Source: JACVRW01 sp034664085
Lineage (GTDB): Bacteria > Actinomycetota > Thermoleophilia > Solirubrobacterales > Thermoleophilaceae
NCBI GenBank assembly: GCA_034664085.1
Contig: JAXDII010000098.1
Span: forward strand, 1 to 64,000
DNA: 64,000 bases
Reading direction: 5' to 3'
How positions within the stretch are numbered: position 1 is the stretch's first letter; the number at the start of each line of letters is the position of its first letter. Of this stretch, positions 32,472 to 42,363 are shown in pieces. The notes below the pieces were generated by a model. That model worked only from the letters and a program-made list of their open reading frames with translations, ran no database searches and had not been told where the DNA came from. The position numbers and the translations under genes were made by a program.

Positions 32472-34255
32472 CGGGCTGCCAGGGCGTGCTCCGGAGCGGC
32501 GGCCTCGCGCTCCGCAAACGACTCGGCGTGCAGCTCGCGGGCGATCGGCATGAACGCGTCGACGAGCTGCGGGTCGAACTGGATGCCGCGCAGGCGCACG
32601 ATCTCGGCGATCGCGTCGTCGATCGGCCAGGCGTCCTTGTAGGGCCGCGTGGAGAGCAGCGCGTCGAACACGTCGCAGATCGCGCAAATGCGCCCGGCGA
32701 GAGGTATCTGCTCGCCGCTCAGCCCTTTCGGGTATCCGGCCCCGTTCCAGTGCTCGTGGTGGGTCAGCGCGATCGCCTGGGACAGCTGCACCAACTCCGA
32801 CCCCGAGCCGGCCAGGATGCTCCCGCCGATCGTGGTGTGGGTCTTCATCGTGGCCCACTCGCCGGGGTCGAGCGGCCCGGGCTTGGAGAGGATCTCGTCG
32901 GGGATGCCGACCTTCCCCACGTCGTGGAGGGCGCTCGCGTGGCGCAGCAGCTCGGCGTCGGCGGGGCTCATCCCGAACTCCAGCGCCAGGCGCTCGCAGA
33001 AGCGGCCGATGCGATCGATGTGGTGGCCCGTCTCGGCGTCGCGCCACTCGACCGCCACGCCGAGGCGCTGGAGCACCTCGATCTGGGTGTCCCACAGCTC
33101 GCGCGTGCGCGCGCGCACGCGCGCCTCGAGCACCTCGTTGTCGCGCGCCACCGCGCGCCGGGCGCGGCTCTCCGCCAGCTGGCTCCAGGCGATCGTGCCG
33201 ACGCCGCCGACCACCAGCGCGGCGAGCGGCCCGACCAGGTCGACGATCAGGCCGTCGTCGAAGGCGACCTGTGCGCCCACCACGAACAGCGCCGCCGCCG
33301 CGGGCATGGCGAGCCCCGCGGCCAGGGCCGGGAAGCGCAGGCCGACCAGCGGCGCCACGAGGGCGAGCAGCGCCACCAGCAGCAGGCCCACGGCGGGCGA
33401 GGCGCCGCGCAGAGGAGCTCCGTGCAGGGCAGTCCAGATCGCGTTCGCCTGCACCTCGGCGCCGGCCATCAGCTGGTCGCCGCCGACGGGCGTGGCGTGG
33501 ACGTCGCGCAGGGTGGGCGCCGAGGCGCCGACAACCGCCACGCGCCCGCGCACCGCCTCCGGCGCGAAGCGGCCGCGCACGACGTCGGAGAAGGAGATCG
33601 TGGGGATCGTGCCTGGCGGGCCGCGGTAGTCGATCCAGGCGCCGTCGCCCTCGAACGAGCTCGGCGGAAGCTCGGACGCCCCCAGCCGCTCCGCCGCGGC
33701 CACCGCCATCGTCTCGAGCCCGCGCACGCTGCGCGGGAGGTGCGTGACCACCCCGGCGCCGTCGTTGTGGAGGTCCGAGGCCGCCGCGCGGGCGTTCACG
33801 CGGCGCAGGTTCTCGTTGCCGCCGAGCACGTTCGTCCCGCCGCGGCCGTCGCTCTCGCTCGTGGCAAGCACAGCGCCGCCGGCGGCGCCAATGGCGTCGT
33901 AGAGCGCGAGGTCCTCGCGCGGGACGGTCTGCTCGGTGAACTGGACGTCGTAGACGATCTCGCGCACGCCGGCCGCGTGGAGACGGCGGATCGCGCGTGC
34001 GTGCAGCGAGCGCGGGAACGGCCACTGCTCCTGGAGCACGCCGAAGCTCTTGGCGTCCACCGCCACCACGACGACGTCGTCCGGCGGCTCGGCGCCGCGG
34101 AGGTCGAAGCGGGCCTTGAGCGTCTCGCGCTCGAGACCGCCGAGAACCCCGGTCGAGAGCACTGCGGCGCCCACCGCGAAGGCTACCAGGGCCACGCACG
34201 CGAGCGGACGGACTCGATCCGAGAGCGGCCGCCGGGGACGGACGGCGAGGCGCAC
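32468..34255 (-). CDS. CHASE2 sensor with HD-GYP phosphodiesterase domain
   Basis: 595-aa membrane protein: one N-terminal helix (about 18-40), extracellular CHASE2 domain (about 45-300, with FDLRG and VYDVQFTE), three closely spaced helices (about 305-375), a coiled segment, then HD-GYP (about 400-580) with HDVGK, HTTIGGSIL, HHEHWNGAGYPKGLSG and DVFDALLSTRPYK. HD-GYP enzymes degrade cyclic di-GMP; the catalytic HD and GYP motifs are intact. It follows the FecR-like gene by 10 bases, a pairing also seen elsewhere with CHASE2 proteins. Signal sensed is unknown. Confidence 0.93.
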   Translation of the reverse strand: MRLAVRPRRPLSDRVRPLACVALVAFAVGAAVLSTGVLGGLERETLKARFDLRGAEPPDDVVVVAVDAKSFGVLQEQWPFPRSLHARAIRRLHAAGVREIVYDVQFTEQTVPREDLALYDAIGAAGGAVLATSESDGRGGTNVLGGNENLRRVNARAAASDLHNDGAGVVTHLPRSVRGLETMAVAAAERLGASELPPSSFEGDGAWIDYRGPPGTIPTISFSDVVRGRFAPEAVRGRVAVVGASAPTLRDVHATPVGGDQLMAGAEVQANAIWTALHGAPLRGASPAVGLLLVALLALVAPLVGLRFPALAAGLAMPAAAALFVVGAQVAFDDGLIVDLVGPLAALVVGGVGTIAWSQLAESRARRAVARDNEVLEARVRARTRELWDTQIEVLQRLGVAVEWRDAETGHHIDRIGRFCERLALEFGMSPADAELLRHASALHDVGKVGIPDEILSKPGPLDPGEWATMKTHTTIGGSILAGSGSELVQLSQAIALTHHEHWNGAGYPKGLSGEQIPLAGRICAICDVFDALLSTRPYKDAWPIDDAIAEIVRLRGIQFDPQLVDAFMPIARELHAESFAEREAAAPEHALAAR

Positions 34256-34265
34256 GCCGGATTCC

Positions 34266-35390
<1,125 letters not shown>

Positions 35391-35417
35391 GCCCCCCTGA
35401 TCGGCTCAGGCGGGGGG
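35391..35417 (-). promoter_or_regulatory. Hairpin covering the FecR-like gene ribosome binding site
   Basis: On the minus strand CCCCCC-G-CCTGA (35417-35406) pairs with TCAGGGGGG (35400-35392) across a 5-base loop: nine pairs with one bulged G. The 3' arm contains the AGGGGGG purine tract, ending one base before the ATG, so folding would block initiation. No T-run follows, so it is not an intrinsic terminator. Confidence 0.55.
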
Positions 35418-35476
35418 TCCCTTAACAGAAGCGGCTACAACATTCGTCCGCTTTCGCACAAGGTGGGGGAAAAGAG

Positions 35477-35549
35477 TGGAGCTGAGGGGACTCGAACCCC
35501 TGACCTACGCGCTGCCAGCGCGTCGCTCTTCCAGCTGAGCTACAGCCCC
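35477..35549 (-). tRNA. tRNA-Ala (anticodon GGC)
   Basis: 73 bases with all stems intact: acceptor GGGGCTG/CAGCTCC (one G-T pair), D arm GCTC...GAGC, anticodon stem ACGCG/CGCGT with loop CTGGCAG (anticodon GGC) and T arm AGGGG-TTCGAGT-CCCCT. Discriminator base A; CCA is not encoded (ACTC follows). It lies between rsfS and the FecR-like gene. Confidence 0.97.
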
Positions 35550-35573
35550 GCGAGGGGCCATTCTAGACGTAGC

Positions 35574-35936
35574 TCAGCCGACGGAGCGGGCCGGGGCCTC
35601 GCCCCAGAGCTGCTCCAGGCGGTAGTACTCGCGCGCCTCGGGCGTGAAGATGTGCGCCACGACGTCGAGGTAGTCGAGCAGGATCCAGCGCGCCTCGCCG
35701 CCGCCCTCGGTGCGGCGCGGCAGCAGGCGGTCGTCGGCGTGCTTGAGCTCCTCGTAGATCGCGTCATGGATCGCCTTGGTCTGGCGCTCGGTGTTGCCGG
35801 AGCAGATCACGAAGAAGTCGGTGTAGGAGACGATCCCGCGCAGGTCGACCACGCGGATGTCCATCGCCTTGCGGTCCGATGCGATCGCCGCGATGCGCTC
35901 GGCGAGGGCGGCGGAGTCGAGCGGCGTGTCGTTCAT
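35574..35936 (-). CDS. rsfS: Ribosome silencing factor RsfS
   Basis: Binds L14 and blocks subunit joining in starvation. 120 aa from ATG 35936, which overlaps the nadD stop (ATGA). Conserved DIRVVDLRGIVSYTDFFVIC, GNTERQTKAIHDAI and WILLDYLDVVAHIFTPEAREYY. The nadD-rsfS pair is a standard order. Confidence 0.96.
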   Translation of the reverse strand: MNDTPLDSAALAERIAAIASDRKAMDIRVVDLRGIVSYTDFFVICSGNTERQTKAIHDAIYEELKHADDRLLPRRTEGGGEARWILLDYLDVVAHIFTPEAREYYRLEQLWGEAPARSVG

Positions 35937-36559
35937 GCCGTTGCCTGTCCCGCCAGCGCCGCGGCGGCGCCGTAGAGCCCGTTCGCCTCGATGTAGGCGA
36001 CCACCCTGTCGGGCACCAGATAGCGAATCGGGCGCCCCTCGGCCACCCGGCGCCGGACGGCGCTCGACGACACCTGAATCACGGGCATCTCCAGGTAGCG
36101 GATCCCCTGCTCGCCCTTGAGGCGGCCGAGCTTGATGCCGATCGCGTTGCGCGACCAGTTCGTGCGCTCGACCACCGCGACGGTCGCCAGCTCGAGCACC
36201 GCCTCGGGCTCGCGCCACGTGGTCAGCGCGGCGGCCTGGTCGCCGCCCAGGATCAGGAACAGCTCGTCCTCGGGGGACTGCTTGCGCAGGTCGCGCAGGG
36301 TGTCCACCGTGTAGGACGGGCCCTCCCGGTCGAGCTCGGCGCGCGAGACCTCGAAGCGCTCGTCGTCGGAGATCGCCAGCTCGACCAGCTCGAGGCGCAC
36401 CTCCGGGCCGGGGTCGCTCTCCAACTCGCGATGGGGCGGATGCCCGACGGGCATGAACACGACCTTGTCCAGCTCGAGCTGGACCAAGGCCTCCTGCGCG
36501 CTCACCAGGTGACCGAGGTGCGGCGGGTTGAAGGCTCCTCCGAGGATTCCTACACGCAA
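35933..36559 (-). CDS. nadD: Nicotinate-nucleotide adenylyltransferase
   Basis: Makes deamido-NAD from nicotinate mononucleotide and ATP. 208 aa, TTG start at 36559. GILGGAFNPPHLGHLV holds the GxFDPxHxGH-type motif; the C-terminal ISSSAVRRR-type motif appears as VSSSAVRRRVAEGRPIRYLV. It lies 4 bases after proA. Confidence 0.96.
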   Translation of the reverse strand: MRVGILGGAFNPPHLGHLVSAQEALVQLELDKVVFMPVGHPPHRELESDPGPEVRLELVELAISDDERFEVSRAELDREGPSYTVDTLRDLRKQSPEDELFLILGGDQAAALTTWREPEAVLELATVAVVERTNWSRNAIGIKLGRLKGEQGIRYLEMPVIQVSSSAVRRRVAEGRPIRYLVPDRVVAYIEANGLYGAAAALAGQATA

Positions 36560-36563
36560 TGAG

Positions 36564-37835
36564 CTACTCGCGGACCTGCCCAGATCCCTCGGCTACGAAC
36601 TTGTAGGTGGTCAGCTCACGCAGCCCGATGGGGCCCCGGGCGTGGAGCTTTTGGGTGGAGTTGCCGATCTCGGCGCCCATGCCGAACACGGCGCCGTCGG
36701 TGAAGCGGGTGGAGGCGTTGACGTAGACGCAGGCGGCGTCGACCGCGGCGGTGAACTCCTGCGCCGACTCGTTCGAGCCGGTCACGATCGCCTCGGAGTG
36801 ACCGGAGCCGTAGCGGTTGACGTGGTCAATCGCCTCGGCGGCCGAGTCGACGACCTTCACGGCCAGGATCAGCGCGTGGTACTCGGTCTCCCAGTCCTCC
36901 TCGGTGGCGTCCGCGAGCGAGTCGGCGAGCTGGCCCGCCATCGCCCGCGTGCGGCCGTCCACGCGCAGCTCCACCCCGCGCTCGCGCAGCTCGCCCAGCG
37001 CGCGCGGCAGGAACTCCGCGGCGGCATCGGCGTGCACGAGCAGCGTCTCCGCCGCGTTGCAGACGGAGGGCCGCTGGACCTTCGCGTTGAGCGTGATCGC
37101 AAGGGCGTCGTCGAGGTTGGCGCTCGCATCGACGAAGACATGGCAGTTGCCGGCGGCGGCGTACATGACCGGCACGGTCGCGTGCTCCTTGAGCGCCGCC
37201 TTCAGGCCCTCTCCCCCGCGCGGGATGATCAGGTCGACGATGCCGTCCTGGGTGGCGAGCTCGCGCAGCTCGTCGCGATCCCCGCCCGTGAGGATCGAGA
37301 TCGCCCCCTCGGGGATCCCCGCGCCGCTGGCCGCCTCGGAGGCGACCTGGGCCAGCACGGTGTTCGAGTGCGCTGCGGTGGAGGAGCCGCGCAGCACGAT
37401 CGCGTTGCCCGACTTGAGGCAGAGCGCCGAGCAGTCGATCGTCACGTTCGGGCGCGCCTCGTAGACGACCGCGACTACTCCGAGCGGCACGCGCACGCGG
37501 CGCACGTCGAGGCCGTTGGCCAGCCGTGAGCCCTCGATCGTCGCTCCGACCGGGTCCGGCAGCGCGGCGATCGCGCGCACGTCGCCGGCGACCCCCGCGA
37601 GCCGCTCGGCGGTCAGCTCGAGGCGGTCGAGCAGGCCCGAATCCAGTCCGGCCTCGCGGCCCGCATCCATGTCGAGCGCGTTGGCCTCCAGGATCTCCGG
37701 CGTCCTCTGCTCCAGCGCGTCGGCCATCGCGATGAGCGCGGCGTTCTTGGTGCGGGTGTCGAGCCGGGCCAGCGGGCGTGACGCGCGCCGGGCACCGGCA
37801 CACACCTCAGCGACCGACTGGACGGTGGTGGCCAT
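36564..37835 (-). CDS. proA: Gamma-glutamyl phosphate reductase
   Basis: Second step of proline synthesis, NADPH-dependent. 423 aa from ATG 37835. Aldehyde-dehydrogenase fold with the catalytic Cys in QRPSVCNAAETLLVH, plus YEARPNVTIDCSALCLKSGN (in parts) and a C-terminal ARGPIGLRELTTYKFV. The partner proB is separated here by the CoA-transferase and MATE genes and lies 4 kb away on the same strand. Confidence 0.97.
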   Translation of the reverse strand: MATTVQSVAEVCAGARRASRPLARLDTRTKNAALIAMADALEQRTPEILEANALDMDAGREAGLDSGLLDRLELTAERLAGVAGDVRAIAALPDPVGATIEGSRLANGLDVRRVRVPLGVVAVVYEARPNVTIDCSALCLKSGNAIVLRGSSTAAHSNTVLAQVASEAASGAGIPEGAISILTGGDRDELRELATQDGIVDLIIPRGGEGLKAALKEHATVPVMYAAAGNCHVFVDASANLDDALAITLNAKVQRPSVCNAAETLLVHADAAAEFLPRALGELRERGVELRVDGRTRAMAGQLADSLADATEEDWETEYHALILAVKVVDSAAEAIDHVNRYGSGHSEAIVTGSNESAQEFTAAVDAACVYVNASTRFTDGAVFGMGAEIGNSTQKLHARGPIGLRELTTYKFVAEGSGQVRE

Positions 37836-37892
37836 CGAGGCAAGGGTACCGGCCCCCCGCCATTGCGTTGTTGATGGCATGCTTGCTGCGCG

Positions 37893-38732
37893 GTGGATGC
37901 GCCCAGCGGACACCCGGCCATCTTGGAGCTGCGCGACGCACTGGCGGAGCACGTGCGCGACGGCATGACCGTGGCGCTGGAGGGGTTCACGCACCTGATC
38001 CCGTTCGCTGCGGGACACGAGCTGATCCGCCAGGGCCGGCGCGACCTGACGCTCGTGCGCATGACGCCGGACCTGATCTACGACCAGCTGATCGGCATGG
38101 GCTGCGCGAGCAAGCTGATCTTCTCGTATGGCGGCAATCCGGGGGTGGGCTCGCTGCACCGCTTCCGCGACGCGGTCGAGAACGGCTGGCCGCAGCCGCT
38201 GGAGCTGGTGGAGCACTCGCACGCCGGTCTCGCCAACGCCTACACCGCCGGCGCGTCCGGGCTGCCCTTCGCGGTGCTGCGCGGCTACGCGGGAACCGAC
38301 CTGGCCACCCATAACGGCCAGGTGGCCTTCGTGGACTGCCCGTTCACCGGCGAGCGCGTCAGCGCCGTCCGCGCGGTGACGCCCGACGTGTCGATCATCC
38401 ACGCCCAGCAAGCCGACCGCCACGGCAACGTGCAGCTCTGGGGCCTCGCCGGCGTCCAGAAGGAAGCCGTGCTGGCCGCCAAGGCCGCGATCGCAACGGT
38501 CGAGGAGGCCGTGGACGAACTCGAGCCGCGCCCGCAGTCGGTGGTGCTCCCGGCCTGGACGCTGAGCGCCGTCTGCCACGTCCCGGGCGGCGCCCACCCC
38601 TCCTACGCGGCGGGCTACTCCACCCGCGACAACGACTTCTACTCTGCGTGGGACGAGATCGCGCGCGACCGCGACCGCTTCCTGGAGTGGATGCGCGAGC
38701 GCGTGCTGGCCGGCGCGGAGGTGCCGGCATGA
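37893..38732 (+). CDS. CoA-transferase subunit A (GctA/IpdA-like)
   Basis: 279 aa, GTG start. Class I CoA-transferase alpha fold: GMTVALEGFTHLIPFAAGHELIRQ in parts, FSYGGNPGVGSLHRFRDA, DCPFTGERVSAV and DVSIIHAQQADRHGN. Resembles glutaconate CoA-transferase and the IpdA subunit used in steroid-ring breakdown; the acid substrate is unknown. Overlaps subunit B by four bases (ATGA). Confidence 0.9.
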   Translation: MDAPSGHPAILELRDALAEHVRDGMTVALEGFTHLIPFAAGHELIRQGRRDLTLVRMTPDLIYDQLIGMGCASKLIFSYGGNPGVGSLHRFRDAVENGWPQPLELVEHSHAGLANAYTAGASGLPFAVLRGYAGTDLATHNGQVAFVDCPFTGERVSAVRAVTPDVSIIHAQQADRHGNVQLWGLAGVQKEAVLAAKAAIATVEEAVDELEPRPQSVVLPAWTLSAVCHVPGGAHPSYAAGYSTRDNDFYSAWDEIARDRDRFLEWMRERVLAGAEVPA

Positions 38733-39472
38733 GCGTGGACCAGGCCGCCGCCGCCACGGAGGTCACGCCCGAGGAGCTGATGACGATCAACGCGGCGCGC
38801 GGGCTGCGCAACGGCCAGGTCTGCCTCGTGGGCGTCGGCCCTCCCAACGCCGCGGCCAACCTCGCCCGCCGCCTCCAGGCGCCGGACTGCGTGCTGGTCT
38901 ACGAGTCCGGGGCGATCGGGGCGCAGCCGATGCGCCTGCCGCTCTCGATCGGGGACGACGACCTGGCCGCCACCGCGCTCGAGCTTGTCTCGGTGCCCGA
39001 GATGTTCAACTTCTGGATCGGCGGCGGCCGGATCGACGTGGGGTTCCTGGGCGCCGCCCAGATCGACTCGCACGCGAACCTCAACACCACGGTGATCGGC
39101 GGCTACGCGGAGCCCAAGGTGCGCCTGCCCGGCGCGGGCGGCGCTCCCGAGATCGCGGCGTGCGCACGCTCCGTGCTGGTGATCGTGCGCCACTCCCCGC
39201 GCACCTTCGTCGAGCGTCTGGACTTCGTCACCTCGCTCGCGCAGGCGCGCGGCCAGACGGTCGTCATCACCGACCTGGGCGTGCTGCGCCCGGCGGCCGG
39301 CGGCGAGCTCGAGCTGGTGGCCGTCCACCCCGGCGTCGAGCCCGACGACGTGCAGCAGGCCACCGGCTGGGAGCTCAGGATCGCCGATCAGCTCGAGCAC
39401 ACCGAGCCGCCCACCCAGCGCGAGGTGGACGAGCTGCGCGACCTGCGCGCGTCGGCGCGGCGGCCGGCCTAG
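38729..39472 (+). CDS. CoA-transferase subunit B (GctB/IpdB-like)
   Basis: 247 aa from ATG 38729. The beta subunit supplies the covalent Glu in class I enzymes; VYESGAIGAQP is the matching segment here. Other features: VGVGPPNAAANLARRL, GGGRIDVGFLGAAQID and LPGAGGAPEIAA. The stop shares CTAG with the convergent MATE gene. No other catabolic genes lie nearby, so pathway assignment is open. Confidence 0.9.
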   Translation: MSVDQAAAATEVTPEELMTINAARGLRNGQVCLVGVGPPNAAANLARRLQAPDCVLVYESGAIGAQPMRLPLSIGDDDLAATALELVSVPEMFNFWIGGGRIDVGFLGAAQIDSHANLNTTVIGGYAEPKVRLPGAGGAPEIAACARSVLVIVRHSPRTFVERLDFVTSLAQARGQTVVITDLGVLRPAAGGELELVAVHPGVEPDDVQQATGWELRIADQLEHTEPPTQREVDELRDLRASARRPA

Positions 39473-40785
39473 GCCGCGGCGCGCTGCGCGCCGACGACTG
39501 CCCAGCGCCGCCCGGTGAAGCGCCACCCGCAGGTGGAGAGGCGCACGGCGATCAGGCCGAGCAGGCCGGCCCACACGCCGACGATGCCGAGCCCGAGAGC
39601 CAGCGAGCCCAGCGCCACGGGCACGAACACCGCCAGTGACGCGGCGAGCATCCCCCACATCAGGAATCGCGTGTCGCCGGCGCCGATCAGGATGCCGTCG
39701 AGCGCGAACACCGCGCCGTTGGCGGGCTGCATCAGTGCGAACAGAGGCCAGATCTTCTGGGCCTGCTCGATGACCGCCGGGTCCGAGGTGAACGCGTGCG
39801 GCAGCACGTCGGTGAGGGCGAGCATGATCACGGCGAAGACCACCCCGGTCGCCACCGACAGCTCGATCATGCGCCGGGCGGCGCGGTAGGCCTCCTCGGC
39901 GTCGCCGGCGCCCAGCGAGCGTCCCACGATCACCTGACCGGCGATGGCGATCGCGTCGAGCAGCAGCGCCAGGAAGACGAACAGCTGGAACGCGATCTGG
40001 TGGGCGGCCAAGGCGTCGTCGCCGACCCGCGCCAGCACGGCGCCCGCCACCAGGAACGAGCCATACAGCGCCGCCGTGCGCACGAAGATCTCGCCGCCGA
40101 TGCGGGCCAGCGGCCGCATCGACGCCAGCGAGGGCCGGCGCGAGTCCGCCGGCGTGCGCAGCAGGACGGCGACGAAGGCGGCGCCCATGCCGGCCTGGGC
40201 CAGCACCGTCGCCCACGCCGAGCCGGCCAGGCCCCAGCCGAAGCCGTAGATGAACAGCAGGTTCAGGGCCACGTTCACCGCGTTGGCCACCACCACGATC
40301 ACGAGCGGGGTGCGCATGTCCGAGACGCCGCGCAGGAAGCCCTGGCCCGCCAGCGCGATCAGCGCGAACGGCAGCCCCAGCGAGCCGATGCGCAGATACA
40401 GCACCGCCAGCTCGCCCGTGTTCCCGTCGCCGCCCATCAGGTCGACCAGCGGCACGGCGAACAGGGCGAGCGTGGCGGTCAGCACCACGCCGATCGCGGA
40501 GGCCAGCCACAGCGCCTGGGCCGCGAGCCGGCCGGCGGTGGCGTGCTCGGCCGCCCCGGACAGCCGCGCTACCTGCGCCGTGGTCGCGTAGGTGAGGAAG
40601 TTGAACAGCGTGAACGCGCCCGTGAGCAGCGTGGCGGCGATCGCCAGCGCCGCAAGCTGCTCGGTGCCGAGGTGCCCGACCATCGCCGTGTCGGCCAGCA
40701 GGTAGAGCGGCTCGGCGGCGAGCGCTCCCAGCGCCGGCAGGGCGAGCTTGAGGATCTCCCCGTCGTATGGGGAGCGCAGCGCCAC
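39469..40785 (-). CDS. MATE-family efflux transporter
   Basis: 438-aa membrane protein with about 12 helices in two MatE repeats (EILKLALPALGALAAEPLYLL, DTAMVGHLGTEQLAALAIA; second repeat after about residue 225). DinF-like subtype. Drug or metabolite exported by ion antiport; substrate unknown. GTG start overlaps the proB stop by one base (TAGTG). Confidence 0.92.
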   Translation of the reverse strand: MALRSPYDGEILKLALPALGALAAEPLYLLADTAMVGHLGTEQLAALAIAATLLTGAFTLFNFLTYATTAQVARLSGAAEHATAGRLAAQALWLASAIGVVLTATLALFAVPLVDLMGGDGNTGELAVLYLRIGSLGLPFALIALAGQGFLRGVSDMRTPLVIVVVANAVNVALNLLFIYGFGWGLAGSAWATVLAQAGMGAAFVAVLLRTPADSRRPSLASMRPLARIGGEIFVRTAALYGSFLVAGAVLARVGDDALAAHQIAFQLFVFLALLLDAIAIAGQVIVGRSLGAGDAEEAYRAARRMIELSVATGVVFAVIMLALTDVLPHAFTSDPAVIEQAQKIWPLFALMQPANGAVFALDGILIGAGDTRFLMWGMLAASLAVFVPVALGSLALGLGIVGVWAGLLGLIAVRLSTCGWRFTGRRWAVVGAQRAAA

Positions 40786-41876
40786 TAGTCGAGGACGAAG
40801 TAATCCCGGTGCACGGCTTCCTCGGTCGCTCGCGGCAGCACCTCGCGCACCTGGTCCGTCTTCATGCCCTTGATCCGGCGCAGCTCGGCGGCCGAGTAGC
40901 CGACGATCCCCTTCCCCACCGGGCGGCCGTCGCAGCGCACCTCCACGGCGTCGCCCGCCTGGAAGTCGCCCTCGACCTCGATCACCCCGACTGGCAGCAG
41001 GCTGGTGCCGCGCTCGCGCAGCGCGCGCTCGGCGCCCTCGTCGACGGTCACCCTGCCGCGGGCCGGCTTCGCGTAGCGCAGCCAGAGCTTGAAGCTCGAC
41101 ACGCGCCCGCGCTGCGGCTGGAAGCGCGTCCCCGTGGGCTCACCGGCCAGCGCGCGGGCCACCTCTTCGGGCTCGACCCCGTTCGCGATCGTCACCGGGA
41201 TGCCGGCCGCCGTGGCCATCTCGGCCGCAACCACCTTCGAGCGCATCCCGCCGGAGCCCAGCGGCGACGTGGACACGCCGATGTCGAAGCCCTCGAGCGC
41301 CTCGAGGTCGTCCACCTCCTCGACCAGCCGGGCGGCCGGGTCGTGGCGCGGGTCCGCCGAGTAGAGGCCTCCGATGTCGGTGAGCAGCACGAGCCGGTCC
41401 GCGCCGATCAGGATCGCCACCTGGGCGGCGAGGAAGTCGTTGTCGCCGAACGAGATCTCGTCGGTCGTGGTGGTGTCGTTCTCGTTGATGACCGGCACCA
41501 CGCGCCAGTCCAGCAGCTTGCGCAGCGTGTGCCGGGCGTTCAGGTAGTGCGTGCGCGCCGACATGTCGAAGAACGTCAGCAGCACCTGCGCCGACCTCAC
41601 GCCGCGCGCGTGGAGCAGCTCGTCGTAGTGGCGGTAGAGCTCGCCCTGGCCGACCGCCGACGCCGCCTGCAGCTCCTCCATCGCGCTCGGCCGAACGGGC
41701 AGGTCCATCAGGCGCATGCCGCGCGCGATCGCCCCCGACGTGACGATCACGACGTGGTCCCCGGCAGCATGGCGCGCAGCGACCTCGTCGCAGAGCGTGC
41801 CCAGCACCTGCGTGCGCACCTCGCCGACATCGTCGGCGACGATGCTCGAGCCCAGCTTGATGATGACCGTGGCCAT
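40785..41876 (-). CDS. proB: Glutamate 5-kinase with PUA domain
   Basis: First and feedback-controlled step of proline synthesis. 363 aa: amino-acid-kinase domain (about 1-255, IIKLGSSIVADD, VTSGAIARGM, NENDTTTTDEISFGDND) and C-terminal PUA domain (about 275-350, RGRVTVDEGAERALRERGTS). ATG start. A REP-like hairpin lies between it and the upstream lipoprotein gene. Confidence 0.97.
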   Translation of the reverse strand: MATVIIKLGSSIVADDVGEVRTQVLGTLCDEVAARHAAGDHVVIVTSGAIARGMRLMDLPVRPSAMEELQAASAVGQGELYRHYDELLHARGVRSAQVLLTFFDMSARTHYLNARHTLRKLLDWRVVPVINENDTTTTDEISFGDNDFLAAQVAILIGADRLVLLTDIGGLYSADPRHDPAARLVEEVDDLEALEGFDIGVSTSPLGSGGMRSKVVAAEMATAAGIPVTIANGVEPEEVARALAGEPTGTRFQPQRGRVSSFKLWLRYAKPARGRVTVDEGAERALRERGTSLLPVGVIEVEGDFQAGDAVEVRCDGRPVGKGIVGYSAAELRRIKGMKTDQVREVLPRATEEAVHRDYFVLD

Positions 41877-41897
41877 GCGCCCGCAAGACTAAGAGAG

Positions 41898-41939
41898 CCG
41901 GCCAGGAATCAGCGGGGGGCCGGGGGCGCGAGCCCCCGG
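41898..41939 (+). repeat. REP-like hairpin repeat, single copy
   Basis: 42-bp unit beginning CCGGCCAGGAATCAGCGGGG and ending in a perfect stem CCGGGGGC-GCGA-GCCCCCGG (41920-41939). It differs by one base from the three near-identical copies at 63617-63762, 21.7 kb away, in the same orientation. It sits in the 67-base gap between proB and the lipoprotein gene. Confidence 0.85.
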
Positions 41940-41943
41940 ATGG

Positions 41944-42363
41944 CTACTCGGAGGTCCCCCCGACGAGCTTCCAGCTGCCGTCCTCCTTGGCGAGCTCGAA
42001 CACGCGCGGGGTGCGCTGGCCGCCGGTCGCGATCGTCGCCCTCACGGTGGCGTGGTCGCCGTCGACCTTCGTCTTCCCGATCGAGACGAGGCGCAGCTTC
42101 AGGCCGGTCACGAGGCCGAGCTGCTGCTTGCACGCCTCCTCCGCCTGGTCGCCCGTCGCGCCCGTGGCCTGCTCGAGGTACTCCTGGGTCAGGAGGTCGC
42201 CGCAGAGCCGGTCGCCGTCGCGCTCGTTGGTGGCCTGGACGAAGTCGCGCACCGCCTGGCTCGCGTCCCCGTCGTCGCCGCCGCCGCAGGCCGCCGGCGC
42301 CGCCATGAGCGCGAGCATGGCGACGAGGGCGAGCTTGCGAGGCACGGCGCGGACTTGTATCAC
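41944..42363 (-). CDS. Small putative lipoprotein
   Basis: 139 aa from GTG 42363 (GTGA overlap with the obg stop) or 133 aa from GTG 42345. Signal and lipobox: LALVAMLALMAAPAAC followed by GGGDDGD. Mature part: helical AVRDFVQATNERDGDRLCGD with a second Cys pair region (EEACKQQLG), then strands (DHATVRATIATGGQRTPRVF). Looks like the NTF2/DUF4878-type lipoprotein fold. Function unknown. Confidence 0.8.
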   Translation of the reverse strand: MIQVRAVPRKLALVAMLALMAAPAACGGGDDGDASQAVRDFVQATNERDGDRLCGDLLTQEYLEQATGATGDQAEEACKQQLGLVTGLKLRLVSIGKTKVDGDHATVRATIATGGQRTPRVFELAKEDGSWKLVGGTSE